Below, piece by piece: positions 27,749 to 39,998 of a stretch of DNA of 64,000 bases. The stretch is from Litoreibacter meonggei (GTDB lineage Bacteria; Pseudomonadota; Alphaproteobacteria; Rhodobacterales; Rhodobacteraceae). The stretch lies in assembly GCF_003663885.1 (NCBI RefSeq), contig NZ_RCCE01000001.1, forward strand, positions 806,001-870,000. Direction: 5' to 3'. Below the pieces are notes generated by a model, which saw only the letters and a program-made list of their open reading frames with translations, was not told where the DNA came from and did not search any database. Position numbers and translations under genes: made by a program. How positions within the stretch are numbered: the stretch's first letter is position 1; each line of letters opens with the position of its first letter.

Positions 27749-28621
27749 ATGTCCCAGATCATCACCCAACTGTCCGAAATATCCGACCGCTACGACGCGC
27801 TGTTCGTGGACCTTTGGGGGTGCATCCATAACGGGCTGGAGCCCTTTGCCGAGGCCGTCACGGCCATGCAAAGCTACCGCGCCAAAGGCGGCAAGGTAAT
27901 CTTCGTGACCAACGCCCCGCGCCACCGTGGCTCCGTCGCTTTGCAGCTTGGCAAAATCGGCGTAGCCGAGGACAGCTGGGACGCCATCGCCACCTCTGGC
28001 GACAGCGCCCGCTTTGCGATGTTCAACGGTGCGGTCGGCTCTAAGGTCTATTTCATTGGCCAACCGCATGATCAGACCTTCTTTGATCCGTTGGAAATCG
28101 TCGAGAACCCTGTCGCGATTGAACAGGTGCCACTGGAAGAGGCCGAAGGCATCATTTGTTGCGGCCCTTTCGATCCGCTGGCCGATCCTGACGTCATGCG
28201 ACCGGAATTTCTTTACGCCAAACAGAAAGGCATGAAGCTGCTTTGCGCGAACCCCGATATCGTGGTGGATCGCGGCGAGACCCGCGAATGGTGCGCTGGC
28301 GCTTTGGCCAAGCTTTACACCGAGATGGGCGGCGAAAGCCTGTATTTTGGCAAGCCGCATCCACCGATCTATGACCTTGCTCGCCGCAGGCTCGCGGCAT
28401 TGGGCCTAGCCGTTCCGGATGACCGGATTTTATGCATCGGCGACGGTGTGTTGACGGATATCCGTGGCGCGATGGGGGAGGATATTGATTCCCTGTTCAT
28501 CTCGGGCGGCCTTGCCGCAGCCGAGACGAAAACCACGCACCAGCCTGATCCGGAGGCTCTAAAAGCCTATTTGGAAACGGAAATGTCGTCGCCAACCTAT
28601 ACTATTGGCTACCTGCGCTAG
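27749..28621 (+). CDS. TIGR01459-type HAD hydrolase (NagD-like)
   Basis: A 290-residue HAD-superfamily phosphatase of subclass IIA. Motif I appears as ALFVDLWGCIHNGL (nucleophile Asp), motif II in VIFVTNAPRHRG, and motifs III and IV in YFGKPHPPIYDLA and CIGDGVLTDIRGA. The substrate is unknown. It lies between the pyrophosphatase and a MaoC hydratase, all on the plus strand but with gaps of over 80 nt. Confidence 0.88.
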   Translation: MSQIITQLSEISDRYDALFVDLWGCIHNGLEPFAEAVTAMQSYRAKGGKVIFVTNAPRHRGSVALQLGKIGVAEDSWDAIATSGDSARFAMFNGAVGSKVYFIGQPHDQTFFDPLEIVENPVAIEQVPLEEAEGIICCGPFDPLADPDVMRPEFLYAKQKGMKLLCANPDIVVDRGETREWCAGALAKLYTEMGGESLYFGKPHPPIYDLARRRLAALGLAVPDDRILCIGDGVLTDIRGAMGEDIDSLFISGGLAAAETKTTHQPDPEALKAYLETEMSSPTYTIGYLR

Positions 28622-28636
28622 GGCAGAAAAAGCTGG

Positions 28637-28657
28637 ACTTTGCTGCAAGTGCAAAGT
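28637..28657 (+). other. Perfect 7-bp hairpin after the HAD gene
   Basis: ACTTTGC, TGCAAGT, GCAAAGT: a perfect stem starting 16 nt after the stop codon and followed by AATTAT rather than a T-tract. It belongs with the other post-stop hairpins in this window. Confidence 0.45.
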
Positions 28658-28663
28658 AATTAT

Positions 28664-28695
28664 CTTTCAAACCTGTCCATTTACTTGTTTGAAAG
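28664..28695 (+). promoter_or_regulatory. Perfect 9-bp dyad upstream of the MaoC gene
   Basis: CTTTCAAAC and GTTTGAAAG are perfect inverted arms separated by 14 bp, ending 9 nt before the ATG. The 23-bp centre-to-centre spacing suits a dimeric regulator on two turns of DNA, or an RNA stem over the ribosome site. The function is inferred. Confidence 0.4.
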
Positions 28696-28704
28696 TTACG
28701 CGCC

Positions 28705-29163
28705 ATGCTCGACGTTCATCGCACAGACAACCTTCCCCGCGGCACCATCTGCATCGAGGATATCGAAATCGGCATGAAACGGCATCTGCGCAAACAGGTG
28801 ACCGACCGCGACATCGAATTGTTTGCTGAGGTCTCGACCGACCACAACCCTGTGCATCTGGACGATGACTACGCCCAAGACACTATCTTTGAAGGCCGCA
28901 TCGCGCACGGGATGCTGACGGCGGGCCTGATCTCTGCCGTGATTGGCGAACAATTGCCCGGCCACGGCACGGTCTATCTGGGCCAGTCACTGAAGTTCCT
29001 TGCCCCTGTGCGCCCCGGTGACATGGTCATGGCCGAGGTCGAAGTGATCGAGATCGACCACGCCAAACGTCGCGTGACTATGCACACCCGCTGCGAAGTG
29101 GATGGCAAGAACGTGCTGAAAGGCGAGGCCGTGGTTTTGGCCCCCTCGCGCAAGTTCGACTAG
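28705..29163 (+). CDS. MaoC family dehydratase (hot-dog fold)
   Basis: A 152-residue (R)-specific enoyl-CoA hydratase-like protein. The hydratase-2 motif is seen in ELFAEVSTDHNPVHLDDDYA (Asp and His catalytic, about residues 43-58), followed by RIAHGMLTAGLISAVIGEQLPG, typical of the fold. It may take part in fatty-acid or polyhydroxyalkanoate metabolism. A 9-bp dyad sits just upstream, and no strong ribosome site is seen. Confidence 0.9.
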   Translation: MLDVHRTDNLPRGTICIEDIEIGMKRHLRKQVTDRDIELFAEVSTDHNPVHLDDDYAQDTIFEGRIAHGMLTAGLISAVIGEQLPGHGTVYLGQSLKFLAPVRPGDMVMAEVEVIEIDHAKRRVTMHTRCEVDGKNVLKGEAVVLAPSRKFD

Positions 29164-29183
29164 CCCTTGCACCCCTGCCGCAC

Positions 29184-29201
29184 GGCGTTTACCCAAACGC
29201 C
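29184..29201 (+). promoter_or_regulatory. Perfect hairpin abutting the ribF start codon
   Basis: GGCGTTT, ACCC, AAACGCC end directly before the ribF ATG. No Shine-Dalgarno is visible in the 20 nt upstream. The hairpin could control initiation or the real start could differ; this is inference. Confidence 0.45.
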
Positions 29202-30134
29202 ATGAGGATTATCCGAGACTACCAGTTTGTGCGACCAGAGGACCGCGGGGCGACCGCGGCCATTGGCAATTTCGACGGGGTTCATATTGGCCATCGCGCG
29301 GTGATCGACATTGCGCGCCAAGCGGCCCCCGATGCACCATTGGGCATCGTGACCTTCGAGCCGCATCCACGCGAGTTTTTCGCCAAGGATGCACCGCCCT
29401 TCCGCCTGATGAACGCCGAGGCCAAGGCCAACCGCCTTGAAAAACTGGGTGTCGAACGACTGTACCAGTTGAACTTCAACACCACTCTGTCGAGCCTGAC
29501 CGCCGAGGAATTCGCCCGTGACGTGATCGCCAAAGGCCTTGGCCTGAAACATGTCGTCGTTGGCGCCGATTTCTGCTTTGGCAAAGGGCGCGCGGGCAAT
29601 GTGGAGATGCTCAAGGCATTTGGCGAGACATACGGGTTTGGCGTGACCATTGCCGAGTTGGTAACCCAGGACACGGCGCAGGTGTCTTCGACCAATATCC
29701 GCACAGCGCTGTCCGAAGGTCGCCCCCGTGACGCCGCCGAAATGCTCAGCCATTGGCACCGCATCGAGGGCGAAGTGATCCAGGGCGATCAACGGGGCCG
29801 CGAGCTGGGCTACCCTACCGCGAACATGTCGATTGACCGCCTGCACCCGCCAAAGTTCGGCGTTTATGCCGTTCTGGTGGACGTGCTGACGGGACCGCAC
29901 AAGGGCAACTATCACGGCGCGGCTTCCATCGGGGTACGCCCCATGTTTGGCGTGAACAGGCCCAATTGCGAAAGTTTCCTGTTCGACTTCAAAGGCGATC
30001 TCTATGGCGAAACGCTGTCGGTGGCCTTGGTCGACTACCTGCGCGGTGAGGAGAAGTTCGACAGCCTCGACGCGCTGATCACCCAAATGGATGCGGATTG
30101 CACCCGCGCGCGCGCCATTCTGGCCGCACTATGA
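29202..30134 (+). CDS. ribF: Bifunctional riboflavin kinase/FAD synthetase
   Basis: Phosphorylates riboflavin to FMN and adenylates FMN to FAD. In 310 residues the N-terminal nucleotidyltransferase shows NFDGVHIGHRAVI (HxGH, about residue 30) and SSTNIRTALSEG; the C-terminal flavokinase shows GRELGYPTANM and GAASIGVRPMFG. The ATG at 29202 is the first in frame giving MRIIRDYQF, but it lacks a clear ribosome site and follows a hairpin. No FMN riboswitch is seen. The stop overlaps the next gene (ATGA). Confidence 0.94.
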   Translation: MRIIRDYQFVRPEDRGATAAIGNFDGVHIGHRAVIDIARQAAPDAPLGIVTFEPHPREFFAKDAPPFRLMNAEAKANRLEKLGVERLYQLNFNTTLSSLTAEEFARDVIAKGLGLKHVVVGADFCFGKGRAGNVEMLKAFGETYGFGVTIAELVTQDTAQVSSTNIRTALSEGRPRDAAEMLSHWHRIEGEVIQGDQRGRELGYPTANMSIDRLHPPKFGVYAVLVDVLTGPHKGNYHGAASIGVRPMFGVNRPNCESFLFDFKGDLYGETLSVALVDYLRGEEKFDSLDALITQMDADCTRARAILAAL

Positions 30135-30598
30135 AAGACCCGATCGAGCGCGACGGATTGCGCCACAAGTTCTGGGAAAAAGTCCCGCTAAAGAACATGG
30201 CCCCAAAGGAATGGGAGGCGCTGTGCGACGGCTGCGGGCGCTGCTGCCTGAACAAGCTTGAAGACGAAGACACGTTCGAGATTGCCTTCACCCGCGTTGC
30301 CTGCCGACTGTTGGACGGCGACACCTGCCGCTGCGCGCAATATGACATCCGCAAGCAGTTCGTGCCCGATTGCGTGATGCTGACGCCAAAGAACATCGAC
30401 GAAATCGGCTACTGGATGCCCCCCACCTGTGCCTATCGGCTGCTCAACGAGGGCAAAGCATTGTACGACTGGCACCCGCTGATTTCCGGCACCGCCCAAA
30501 CCGTCCATGACGCAGGTATTTCCGTGCAGGGCTGGAGCGTGCCGGAATTCGAAGTGTCAGAGGACGAGTGGGAAAACTATATAATCGAGGACCAGTGA
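30131..30598 (+). CDS. YcgN/UPF0260 cysteine-cluster protein
   Basis: A 155-residue protein of the YcgN (UPF0260) family. It carries LCDGCGRCCLNKLED (CxxCxxCC) and a second set of cysteines (ACRLLDGDTCRCAQY, PDCVMLT, PTCAYR), a likely metal or iron-sulfur site. The biochemical role is unknown. ATG overlaps the ribF stop by 4 nt, so translation is coupled. Confidence 0.88.
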   Translation: MKDPIERDGLRHKFWEKVPLKNMAPKEWEALCDGCGRCCLNKLEDEDTFEIAFTRVACRLLDGDTCRCAQYDIRKQFVPDCVMLTPKNIDEIGYWMPPTCAYRLLNEGKALYDWHPLISGTAQTVHDAGISVQGWSVPEFEVSEDEWENYIIEDQ

Positions 30599-30599
30599 C

Positions 30600-31652
30600 A
30601 TGAATTTTGCCTCTGACAATGCCGGCCCGATGCACCCAAGCGTGCTGGACGCCATCGTAAAAGCCAATACCGGCTACGAGATGCCCTATGGCAACGACAC
30701 GATCATGGCCCGCGTCCGCGACAAGATCCGCGCCACTTTCGAAGCACCCGAGGCCACCGTCTACCTCGTGGCCACTGGCACAGCGGCCAATGCGCTTGCC
30801 CTCGCCACCTACACCAACCCGTGGGACACGATCTTTGCCCACCGCGTGGCCCACGTGGAAGAAGACGAATGCGGCGCGCCGGAATTCTACGCGGGCGGTG
30901 CAAAGCTGACTTTGGTCGAGGGCGCAGGTGCCAAAATGGACCCCTATGCGCTACGCCAAGCGATAGCAGGCACAGGCCAGAAAGATGTGCATTGCGTTCA
31001 GCGCGGGCCTGTGACGATCACGCAAGCCACCGAAGTTGGCACGCTCTACAGCTTGGAAGAGATCGCGCAAATCACCTCCATCGCCAAGGAATACGGGTTG
31101 AAGACCCACCTTGACGGTGCACGCTTTGCCAATGCGTGCGCAGCGCTCGGCTGCACTGCGGCAGAAATGACGTGGAAAGCGGGCATCGACATGGTGTCCT
31201 TCGGCGGCACCAAGAACGGATGCGCAGGCGTTGAGGCGGTGATCTTCTTTGATCCCGAAAAGGCGTGGGAATTCGAGTTGCGCCGCAAACGCGGCGCGCA
31301 TCTGTTTTCCAAGCACCGCTATCTGTCGGCGCAGATGGAGGCCTATCTGACCGATGACCTGTGGCTGGAACTTGGCGCCAAGGCCAACGCCAATTGCGCA
31401 CGCCTCGTTCGTGGGTTGGAAACCATCGTAGGCGCTGAAATCCCCGATATGCCCGAGGCCAACATGGTCTTCGCCCATCTGCCTCGCGCGGCTCACCGCC
31501 GCGCCATAGGCGCCGGTGCGCAGTATTACCTGTTTCCCTCCGACGCCCCATTGGATGGCCCCGATGACGAGCTGATCCGCTGCCGCATGGTGTGCGACTG
31601 GAATAAAACCGACGCGGAGATCGACCAGCTGGTTGACCTCCTACGCGGCTAA
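30600..31652 (+). CDS. ltaE: Low-specificity L-threonine aldolase
   Basis: PLP enzyme splitting threonine or allo-threonine to glycine and acetaldehyde. In 350 residues it begins NFASDNAGPMHPSVLDAIVKAN, the PLP lysine lies in SFGGTKNGCAG (about residue 206), and HLDGARFANA is the PLP-ring block. The start is 1 nt after the YcgN-family stop, so it ends a three-gene run ribF-ycgN-ltaE. It could draw threonine made by ThrC. Confidence 0.92.
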   Translation: MNFASDNAGPMHPSVLDAIVKANTGYEMPYGNDTIMARVRDKIRATFEAPEATVYLVATGTAANALALATYTNPWDTIFAHRVAHVEEDECGAPEFYAGGAKLTLVEGAGAKMDPYALRQAIAGTGQKDVHCVQRGPVTITQATEVGTLYSLEEIAQITSIAKEYGLKTHLDGARFANACAALGCTAAEMTWKAGIDMVSFGGTKNGCAGVEAVIFFDPEKAWEFELRRKRGAHLFSKHRYLSAQMEAYLTDDLWLELGAKANANCARLVRGLETIVGAEIPDMPEANMVFAHLPRAAHRRAIGAGAQYYLFPSDAPLDGPDDELIRCRMVCDWNKTDAEIDQLVDLLRG

Positions 31653-31672
31653 AGAAACGGGGCCTTTGGCGC

Positions 31673-32269
31673 TTACAGCTTGCCGGACAAGAACAGGTCC
31701 AAGTCCTCGATCTTGTCTTGCCCCCAGAACCGCTCGTCCGTGTCGGTGACAAAGGTTGGCGCGCCAAAAACACCCGAGTTCACAGCATCCTCTAGATTGC
31801 GGCCATATTGCTCTGCTCCTGCCAAAAGCCCCTTATCTGCCAGCGCAGGATCAAAGCCGCATTTCTCCAGCACGTCACGCACAACTGCGTCATCGGCGAT
31901 GTCGCGATCCTCGGCCCAGCAGGCACGGGTGAAGGCGTGAACCAAGCCGCCGATATCGCCACCGGCTTCCTGCGCTGCGATAATCGCGTAGGATGAGGGC
32001 GCAGGATTGGTCGGCCAATGGGCGGGTTTCAGATTGATCGGCATGTCCAACTTCTTGGCCGAGCGGCGCAGTTCTTGCAGCCGCCATTCTTGCCGGTTCG
32101 GGTGCCGTTGCGGCGGCGGCGTGCCGCCGGTACGCGCAAACAGCGCCATAATATCCATCGGCTTATAGGTGACCGTGGCATCGTGTTTGGCCAGCACGGC
32201 CTCTAGCCGCGACCCCACCATGTAGGTGTAGGGGGACAAAGTCGCGAAATAATAGTCTACATGTGGCAT
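31673..32269 (-). CDS. DsbA-family 2-hydroxychromene-2-carboxylate isomerase-like protein
   Basis: A 198-residue thioredoxin-fold protein of the GST-kappa/NahD type. The N-terminus [22 protein letters not shown] corresponds to the glutathione-binding SP-Y motif, and the insert is all-helical ([16 protein letters not shown]). The C-terminus [23 protein letters not shown] carries the cis-proline (APTF). The real substrate is not known; naphthalene breakdown is unlikely from context. It is divergent from prs. Confidence 0.88.
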   Translation of the reverse strand: MPHVDYYFATLSPYTYMVGSRLEAVLAKHDATVTYKPMDIMALFARTGGTPPPQRHPNRQEWRLQELRRSAKKLDMPINLKPAHWPTNPAPSSYAIIAAQEAGGDIGGLVHAFTRACWAEDRDIADDAVVRDVLEKCGFDPALADKGLLAGAEQYGRNLEDAVNSGVFGAPTFVTDTDERFWGQDKIEDLDLFLSGKL

Positions 32270-32386
32270 TTGGACGTCCTTTGGGGGTTAAGTCTTTGCG
32301 CGAATCCTAGTCGGGTGTTACGGGGATCGCAACGCGGTCCGGTTGGGGAACACCGAGCCGTGATAGCTGCCAAACGGGGACACCAC

Positions 32387-33403
32387 ATGCCAGTCAACAC
32401 CGATCCAAAACTCATTGCCGGTAATTCGAACAAGCCGCTGGCCAACGCCATCGCCAAGCGCATGTCGATGCATCGCGGGCAGGCGGTCAAACCCATCGAC
32501 ACGCGGGTGGAGCGGTTCAATGACGGCGAGATTTTCGTAGAGGTGTTCGAGAATGTCCGTGGCGAGGACATGTTCATCATCCAGAGCACGTCGAACCCCG
32601 CCAATGACAACCTGATGGAGCTTTTGATCATGACCGACGCGCTGCGTCGCTCATCTGCGCAACGTATTACTGCTGTGATCCCGTACTTTGGCTACGCCCG
32701 CCAGGATCGCCGCACCAAGGCCCGCACGCCGATCTCTGCCAAGCTGGTGGCTAACCTGATCGCCGAAGCTGGAGTGGAGCGGGTTTTGACCATGGACCTG
32801 CACGCGGCCCAAATCCAAGGCTTCTTCGACCTGCCGGTGGACAACCTCTACGCTTCGCCAATATTTGCGCTCGATATCTTGCACTATTTCAAAGACATGG
32901 AAGACGTCATGGTCGTCTCCCCCGACGTCGGCGGTGTGGCGCGTGCACGTGAATTGGCACAACGGATCAAGGCGCCGCTGTCGATTGTGGACAAACGCCG
33001 CGAAAAAGCGGGCGAAATAGCCGAGATGACCGTTATCGGGGACGTCAAAGGCAAGCGCTGCATTATCGTGGACGACATCTGCGACACGGCTGGCACCTTA
33101 TGCAAAGCCGCCGAAGTTTTGATGGATGCGGGCGCGACCGAGGTGCATAGCTATATTACGCACGGCGTTCTGTCTGGCCCCGCAGTGGAACGTATCACCA
33201 ATTCTGTGATGAAAAGCCTCGTGATCACGGACAGCATCGAACCGACGGACGCCGTGAAAGGGTGCAAAAACATCCGCATCGTGCCAACTGCGCCAATGTT
33301 CGCGCAAGCGATCTTGAATATTTCAGGGGGAATGTCGGTGTCGTCCCTGTTCGACAACACGACGTTGGAGCCAATTTACGAAAGCCTTTACCCGAGCGCC
33401 TAA
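32387..33403 (+). CDS. prs: Ribose-phosphate pyrophosphokinase (PRPP synthetase)
   Basis: Makes PRPP from ribose-5-phosphate and ATP for nucleotide, histidine and tryptophan synthesis and for salvage by Apt. In 338 residues it shows [20 protein letters not shown], the flexible-loop region [15 protein letters not shown], and the PRPP motif [14 protein letters not shown]. The start is the ATG at 32387, preceded by AAACGGGGA; the open frame upstream is not coding. Confidence 0.97.
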   Translation: MPVNTDPKLIAGNSNKPLANAIAKRMSMHRGQAVKPIDTRVERFNDGEIFVEVFENVRGEDMFIIQSTSNPANDNLMELLIMTDALRRSSAQRITAVIPYFGYARQDRRTKARTPISAKLVANLIAEAGVERVLTMDLHAAQIQGFFDLPVDNLYASPIFALDILHYFKDMEDVMVVSPDVGGVARARELAQRIKAPLSIVDKRREKAGEIAEMTVIGDVKGKRCIIVDDICDTAGTLCKAAEVLMDAGATEVHSYITHGVLSGPAVERITNSVMKSLVITDSIEPTDAVKGCKNIRIVPTAPMFAQAILNISGGMSVSSLFDNTTLEPIYESLYPSA

Positions 33404-33445
33404 AATTCTTCGGGCCGGGGGCGGTTGTCGCTGGTCACTTCTCGC

Positions 33446-33796
33446 CTAGTAAAGTTCCCAATCATCTTGATTTGGCAACGGTCCGATTACCATCCAATTG
33501 GCGCGCACACGCGCTACGCGGCTGTCAGCCCAAGTGCGATAGACCAAATCAAAACCGGTCTCTGTGATGTTCTCGGCAGAGATATCCATACGCTGGTTGG
33601 TCTTCGTGTCGCTATCCCACATGGCAATCGACACCATAACATTCGGGACAGCAGCGTAGGTCTCGGCGAATTCCACACTAAAACGGTGCTCTCGCGGGCC
33701 GGTGCCAGTCCACATAGGACCGCCGTCGATGTAGTCGGAAAACAAGACACGCGAGCCCTGCGTAATTCCAATATTGTTGCTGGTTAAACGTTGCAT
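33446..33796 (-). CDS. H-type lectin domain protein
   Basis: A 116-residue stand-alone H-type lectin-like domain, a fold named after the snail agglutinin, usually trimeric and sugar-binding. Conserved blocks read in parts are HRFSVEFAETYAAVPNV, SIAMWDSDTKTNQR, and GFDLVYRTWADSRVARVRANW. There is no signal peptide, so it is probably cytoplasmic or released otherwise. AAGGG precedes the ATG at good spacing. It lies beyond the atp terminator and is its own unit; ligand unknown. Confidence 0.85.
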   Translation of the reverse strand: MQRLTSNNIGITQGSRVLFSDYIDGGPMWTGTGPREHRFSVEFAETYAAVPNVMVSIAMWDSDTKTNQRMDISAENITETGFDLVYRTWADSRVARVRANWMVIGPLPNQDDWELY

Positions 33797-33883
33797 AAAC
33801 TACCCTTACGCGGCGGTGATACTCATTAATTTCGGCGACACTATGACGATATTCCTTAGGGTAAGCTCTACGTGCCGGCAAAT

Positions 33884-33916
33884 CCAAAAAAAAGCCCCGA
33901 CAAAGCGGGGCTTTCT
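33884..33916 (-). terminator. Rho-independent terminator of the atp operon
   Basis: AAAGCCCCG (33891-33899) and CGGGGCTTT (33906-33914) pair perfectly with a 6-nt loop. On the minus strand the stem is followed by a run of T, 37 nt after the atpC stop. Confidence 0.92.
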
Positions 33917-33952
33917 TCAAACTCGTTGCGCAAACGGCGCTAGACCACAAGA

Positions 33953-34342
33953 TTAACCTGCAATCTGGGTGCTTGCTGCGACCAGATCATCGGCATATTT
34001 CGCCGCCATATCCGTATTGCTTGCATCACGCTGCAGGTTCGCCTCTTTGATAAGGTCCTCCAGCAGCTCGGGTGTGACATCCGCTTTGGCAAAAGCACGT
34101 TCCGCCAACACAGATGTGCCGGCAGCGCCCACTTCGGCGAAACCGCCGGTCACCAGATATTCCTCGGTGCCAGACGTCGTCACAACCTTCAGGACGCCGG
34201 GGCGCAGGGTAGTGATCACCGGCGCATGTTGCGCCATAGCGGTGAAGTCACCCTCGGCCCCGGGGATTTGCACCTCGGAGGCCTGCACAGAGGTCAGCCG
34301 CCGCTCGGGCGAGACCAGGTCGAATTGCATCATCTCAGCCAT
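33953..34342 (-). CDS. atpC: ATP synthase epsilon subunit
   Basis: A 129-residue central-stalk subunit of the F1 part. It begins AEMMQFDLVSPERRLTSVQASEVQIPG and contains GDFTAMAQHAPVITTLRPGVL, the conserved beta-sandwich block. The C-terminal helical domain is short, as usual in Rhodobacterales. It is last in atpHAGDC, 18 nt after atpD. Confidence 0.95.
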   Translation of the reverse strand: MAEMMQFDLVSPERRLTSVQASEVQIPGAEGDFTAMAQHAPVITTLRPGVLKVVTTSGTEEYLVTGGFAEVGAAGTSVLAERAFAKADVTPELLEDLIKEANLQRDASNTDMAAKYADDLVAASTQIAG

Positions 34343-34360
34343 GTGATGGCCTCCTTGAAC

Positions 34361-35803
<1,443 letters not shown>

Positions 35804-36676
35804 CTAGAGCGCTTCCGCGCCCGAAATGATTTCGATAAGCTCGTTGGTGATGACAGCCTGACGCGACCGGTTGTACTGGATGGTCAGTTTGTCGATCATA
35901 TCGCCTGCGTTGCGGGTCGCGTTGTCCATTGCGGACATCCGAGCACCCTGCTCCGAGGCACCATTTTCCAAAAGGGCCGAGAAGATTTGCGTGGCAACTG
36001 CGCGCGGCAGCAAGTCGGCCAAGATGGCTTCCTCGCCGGGCTCGTAGTCATAGACCGTGCTTTGCTCGCCTACTTCAACGTGGCTGAAGTCGGCGGGGAT
36101 GATCTGCTGCTCGGTCGGGGTCTGGCTGATGACGGACTGGAAGGTCGAGTAGAAGATCTTCGCCACGTCAAATTCGCCAGCATCAAAGCGTGTCAGCAAA
36201 TCCTGAGCAATCGTCGCCGCGTTGTCATAGCCAAGCTTTTTGACTTCCGACAAATCGACATGGCCAATGAAATGGGACCCAAGCTCGCGTTTCAGCGCCT
36301 CGCGACCTTTCTTGCCAACGGTGAGAATTTTCACCGTCTTGCCTTCAGCCAGCAGTTTGTTTGCAGCAACACGGGCCAGCTTGGCGATGTTGCCGTTAAA
36401 GCCGCCGCACAAGCCGCGTTCTGCAGTCATGACAACCAGCAGATGCGTTTGATTGGAGCCGTTGCCGACCAGCAGCTTGGGGCCACTGTCGCCAGACACG
36501 CCACCGGCCAACTGCGCCATAACGGCGTTAAACCGTTCAGCGTAGGGGCGGCCAGCCTCCGCCGCTTCCTGCGCACGGCGCAGTTTCGCGGCGGCGACCA
36601 TTTGCATCGCCTTCGTGATCTTGCGGGTCGATTTGACCGACGCGATCCGATTTTTTAGAACCTTGAGGTTTGGCAT
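35804..36676 (-). CDS. atpG: ATP synthase gamma subunit
   Basis: The 290-residue rotor shaft of F1. The N-terminal coiled coil [20 protein letters not shown] and the C-terminal helix [20 protein letters not shown] match the family; [14 protein letters not shown] is the conserved centre. It lies 15 nt after atpA and 18 nt before atpD. Confidence 0.97.
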   Translation of the reverse strand: MPNLKVLKNRIASVKSTRKITKAMQMVAAAKLRRAQEAAEAGRPYAERFNAVMAQLAGGVSGDSGPKLLVGNGSNQTHLLVVMTAERGLCGGFNGNIAKLARVAANKLLAEGKTVKILTVGKKGREALKRELGSHFIGHVDLSEVKKLGYDNAATIAQDLLTRFDAGEFDVAKIFYSTFQSVISQTPTEQQIIPADFSHVEVGEQSTVYDYEPGEEAILADLLPRAVATQIFSALLENGASEQGARMSAMDNATRNAGDMIDKLTIQYNRSRQAVITNELIEIISGAEAL

Positions 36677-36691
36677 CTGCCTAAGCCCCCC

Positions 36692-38230
<1,539 letters not shown>

Positions 38231-38231
38231 T

Positions 38232-38792
38232 TTATCCGACCTCTTTCATGGAATTCTGGAGGGAAGCGAGTTTCGAGCGGATCGAGGTGTCGATCATCTT
38301 GGAACCCACTTTTACGACAAGACCGCCAATGAGGCTTTCATCGACGGCCATATTGATTTTCACATCTTTGCCCACAGTCGCAGTCAGCGTCTTGGCAAGT
38401 TTGTCCTGTTGCGCCTTGGTCAGCGCCTTGGCGGCGGTGACATCAGCGGTAATTTCGCCCTTTTCGTCGGCGATCAGCCCGCGCAGCGCAGTGGCCAGTT
38501 GGGGCAGAACGAAGAGGCGGCGCTTGCCGGCCATCACGCTCAGCGTGTTGGTCATTGTTGGCGACAGCTTCATTTTCTTGGCAATTGCCGCCACCGCATT
38601 CGCCTGCTGCTCACGAGAGTAAAGCGGCGATGCGATCAAATCGCGGAAATCAGCACTTTCGGCCAATGCGGCATCCAGCATGTCGACGTCGGTTTCCAAC
38701 GCCTTCAGCTTCTTGCCTTCCTTGGCCAGTTCAAACACGGCGGTCGCATAGCGACCGGCAATGCCTGTGGAGATCGAGACTGGTTCGGACAC
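38232..38792 (-). CDS. atpH: ATP synthase delta subunit
   Basis: The 186-residue peripheral-stalk subunit connecting F1 to the membrane part. It begins [23 protein letters not shown], and the C-terminal conserved block [25 protein letters not shown] is intact. The start is the GTG at 38792 with GGAAGGG 5 nt upstream; the in-frame GTG two codons earlier sits on the ribosome site. First gene of atpHAGDC; F0 genes are elsewhere. Confidence 0.94.
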   Translation of the reverse strand: MSEPVSISTGIAGRYATAVFELAKEGKKLKALETDVDMLDAALAESADFRDLIASPLYSREQQANAVAAIAKKMKLSPTMTNTLSVMAGKRRLFVLPQLATALRGLIADEKGEITADVTAAKALTKAQQDKLAKTLTATVGKDVKINMAVDESLIGGLVVKVGSKMIDTSIRSKLASLQNSMKEVG

Positions 38793-39083
38793 GTCCACCC
38801 TTCCGTAACGAGGCCGGCAAACTTTTCGCGAAGTCTGTCACGGCCGTTGCAAGAAAGGCCGCGCAACCCGCAGCCTTCAAAATCAAAGTTGATCTAGCAA
38901 AGCGGTGTGCTTACCGCAACAGGGAAGGCTAATATAATAGTGCGCCGTCATACTGTCGTATTCCCTTCTTTTATTGGGGAACAGGCCGTTGTACCCGAAG
39001 GTGCGACCGAATGAAGCCACAATAATTGAGCACATGCGTTAGATTTCGAGCGATTTTCGACGCCGATTCACGTTGCCGTTCAT
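38793..39083. other. 291-bp intergenic region upstream of atpH
   Basis: This should hold the atp operon promoter (minus strand), but I cannot pick a convincing -35/-10 pair. On the plus strand TATAAT at 38933-38938 with TTACCG 16 bp upstream looks like a promoter, yet nothing downstream of it looks like a gene before the convergent methyltransferase ends. No ORF is supported. Confidence 0.3.
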
Positions 39084-39845
39084 TCAGTTGGGGCAGTTCA
39101 ACTCGCGTCCTGCAACAGGATTCGCGGCACCGTCCAAAATGCGCAAAGGTGCCCGAACGTCTACCTTTAGTCCCTGCTTCTTTGGCGCGTAAACCTGTTT
39201 GCTTGCTTCGACGATCAACACCCCACCTGCGTAATAGCTCGACATTTTGCGCCCATATCGCTCGAAGGTGCTGGCCCATTTCAGCCAGAACTTTCGCTGG
39301 CTCGGCGGTGCAAACAATGCCGCACGGTGACTTTCTGGGGTGAATGAGTGGCGTTTCAGCTGCGTCTCCAGTTGCGTCAGAGAGTATGGCCGTCCAAATC
39401 CGAACGGCGTCGCATCCCGACTAGACCAAAGCCCTGCGCGGTTTGGAACCACAAAGATTGCCCGCCCGCCTGGCCCTAGAACCCTGTAACACTCGTCGAG
39501 CAACGCCGTCGGATTCTCGGTAGTCTCCAACCCGTGCATAATTACCAACCGGTCCGCCTGCCCTGTTTGCAGTGGCCAAAGCGCTTCCTCGCACAACACC
39601 GACACATTGTCCTGCCCTGCGGGCCAATGCATGACCCCCTGCGGCCCCGGCATCAAGGCGACGACGCGGCGTGCCTCACCGACAAACGGGCGCAGCAAAG
39701 GCGCCGCAAACCCATACCCCACAACAGTTTGCCCCTTCGTGTCAGGCCACAGGGCGCGCACTTGATCACGCACCGCGCGTTGCGCAACGCGGCCTAGCCC
39801 CGTCCGGTAGTAGAACTTCTTCAAATCCTGAACATCGAGATGCAT
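39084..39845 (-). CDS. SAM-dependent methyltransferase (class I, unassigned)
   Basis: A 253-residue protein. The N-terminal part [33 protein letters not shown] replaces the usual GxGxG motif with VVGYGFA, and [36 protein letters not shown] is the conserved post-II/III region, so the fold is clear. The substrate is unknown. The ATG at 39845 with GGGG upstream is preferred. It is divergent from clpA. Confidence 0.78.
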   Translation of the reverse strand: MHLDVQDLKKFYYRTGLGRVAQRAVRDQVRALWPDTKGQTVVGYGFAAPLLRPFVGEARRVVALMPGPQGVMHWPAGQDNVSVLCEEALWPLQTGQADRLVIMHGLETTENPTALLDECYRVLGPGGRAIFVVPNRAGLWSSRDATPFGFGRPYSLTQLETQLKRHSFTPESHRAALFAPPSQRKFWLKWASTFERYGRKMSSYYAGGVLIVEASKQVYAPKKQGLKVDVRAPLRILDGAANPVAGRELNCPN

Positions 39846-39960
39846 CAACAGCCCCTTTGCGCGTCGAGCACACTCTGCATCTCTTTTAGACACTTGCAAA
39901 GGTGTCAGGGCGTCTTACCTGAACATCACCCGTCGGAGCCCCGTCCGGCGCAATCCCCTC

Positions 39961-39998
39961 TTTCTTTTCGGGCCAATCACGCTCATTGTGAAAAGAAA
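39961..39998. promoter_or_regulatory. 9-bp inverted repeat upstream of clpA
   Basis: TTTCTTTTC (39961-39969) and GAAAAGAAA (39990-39998) are perfect inverted arms, spacing 20 nt. CTTGAAG follows at 40002, resembling a heat-shock -35 element, but no matching -10 is seen. Regulatory meaning is inferred. Confidence 0.3.

Noticed and set aside
38933-38938. TATAAT as promoter of a small RNA in the atpH upstream gap
   Set aside because: The -35 match is poor (TTACCG, 16 bp spacing), and neither a terminator nor a conserved structure follows.
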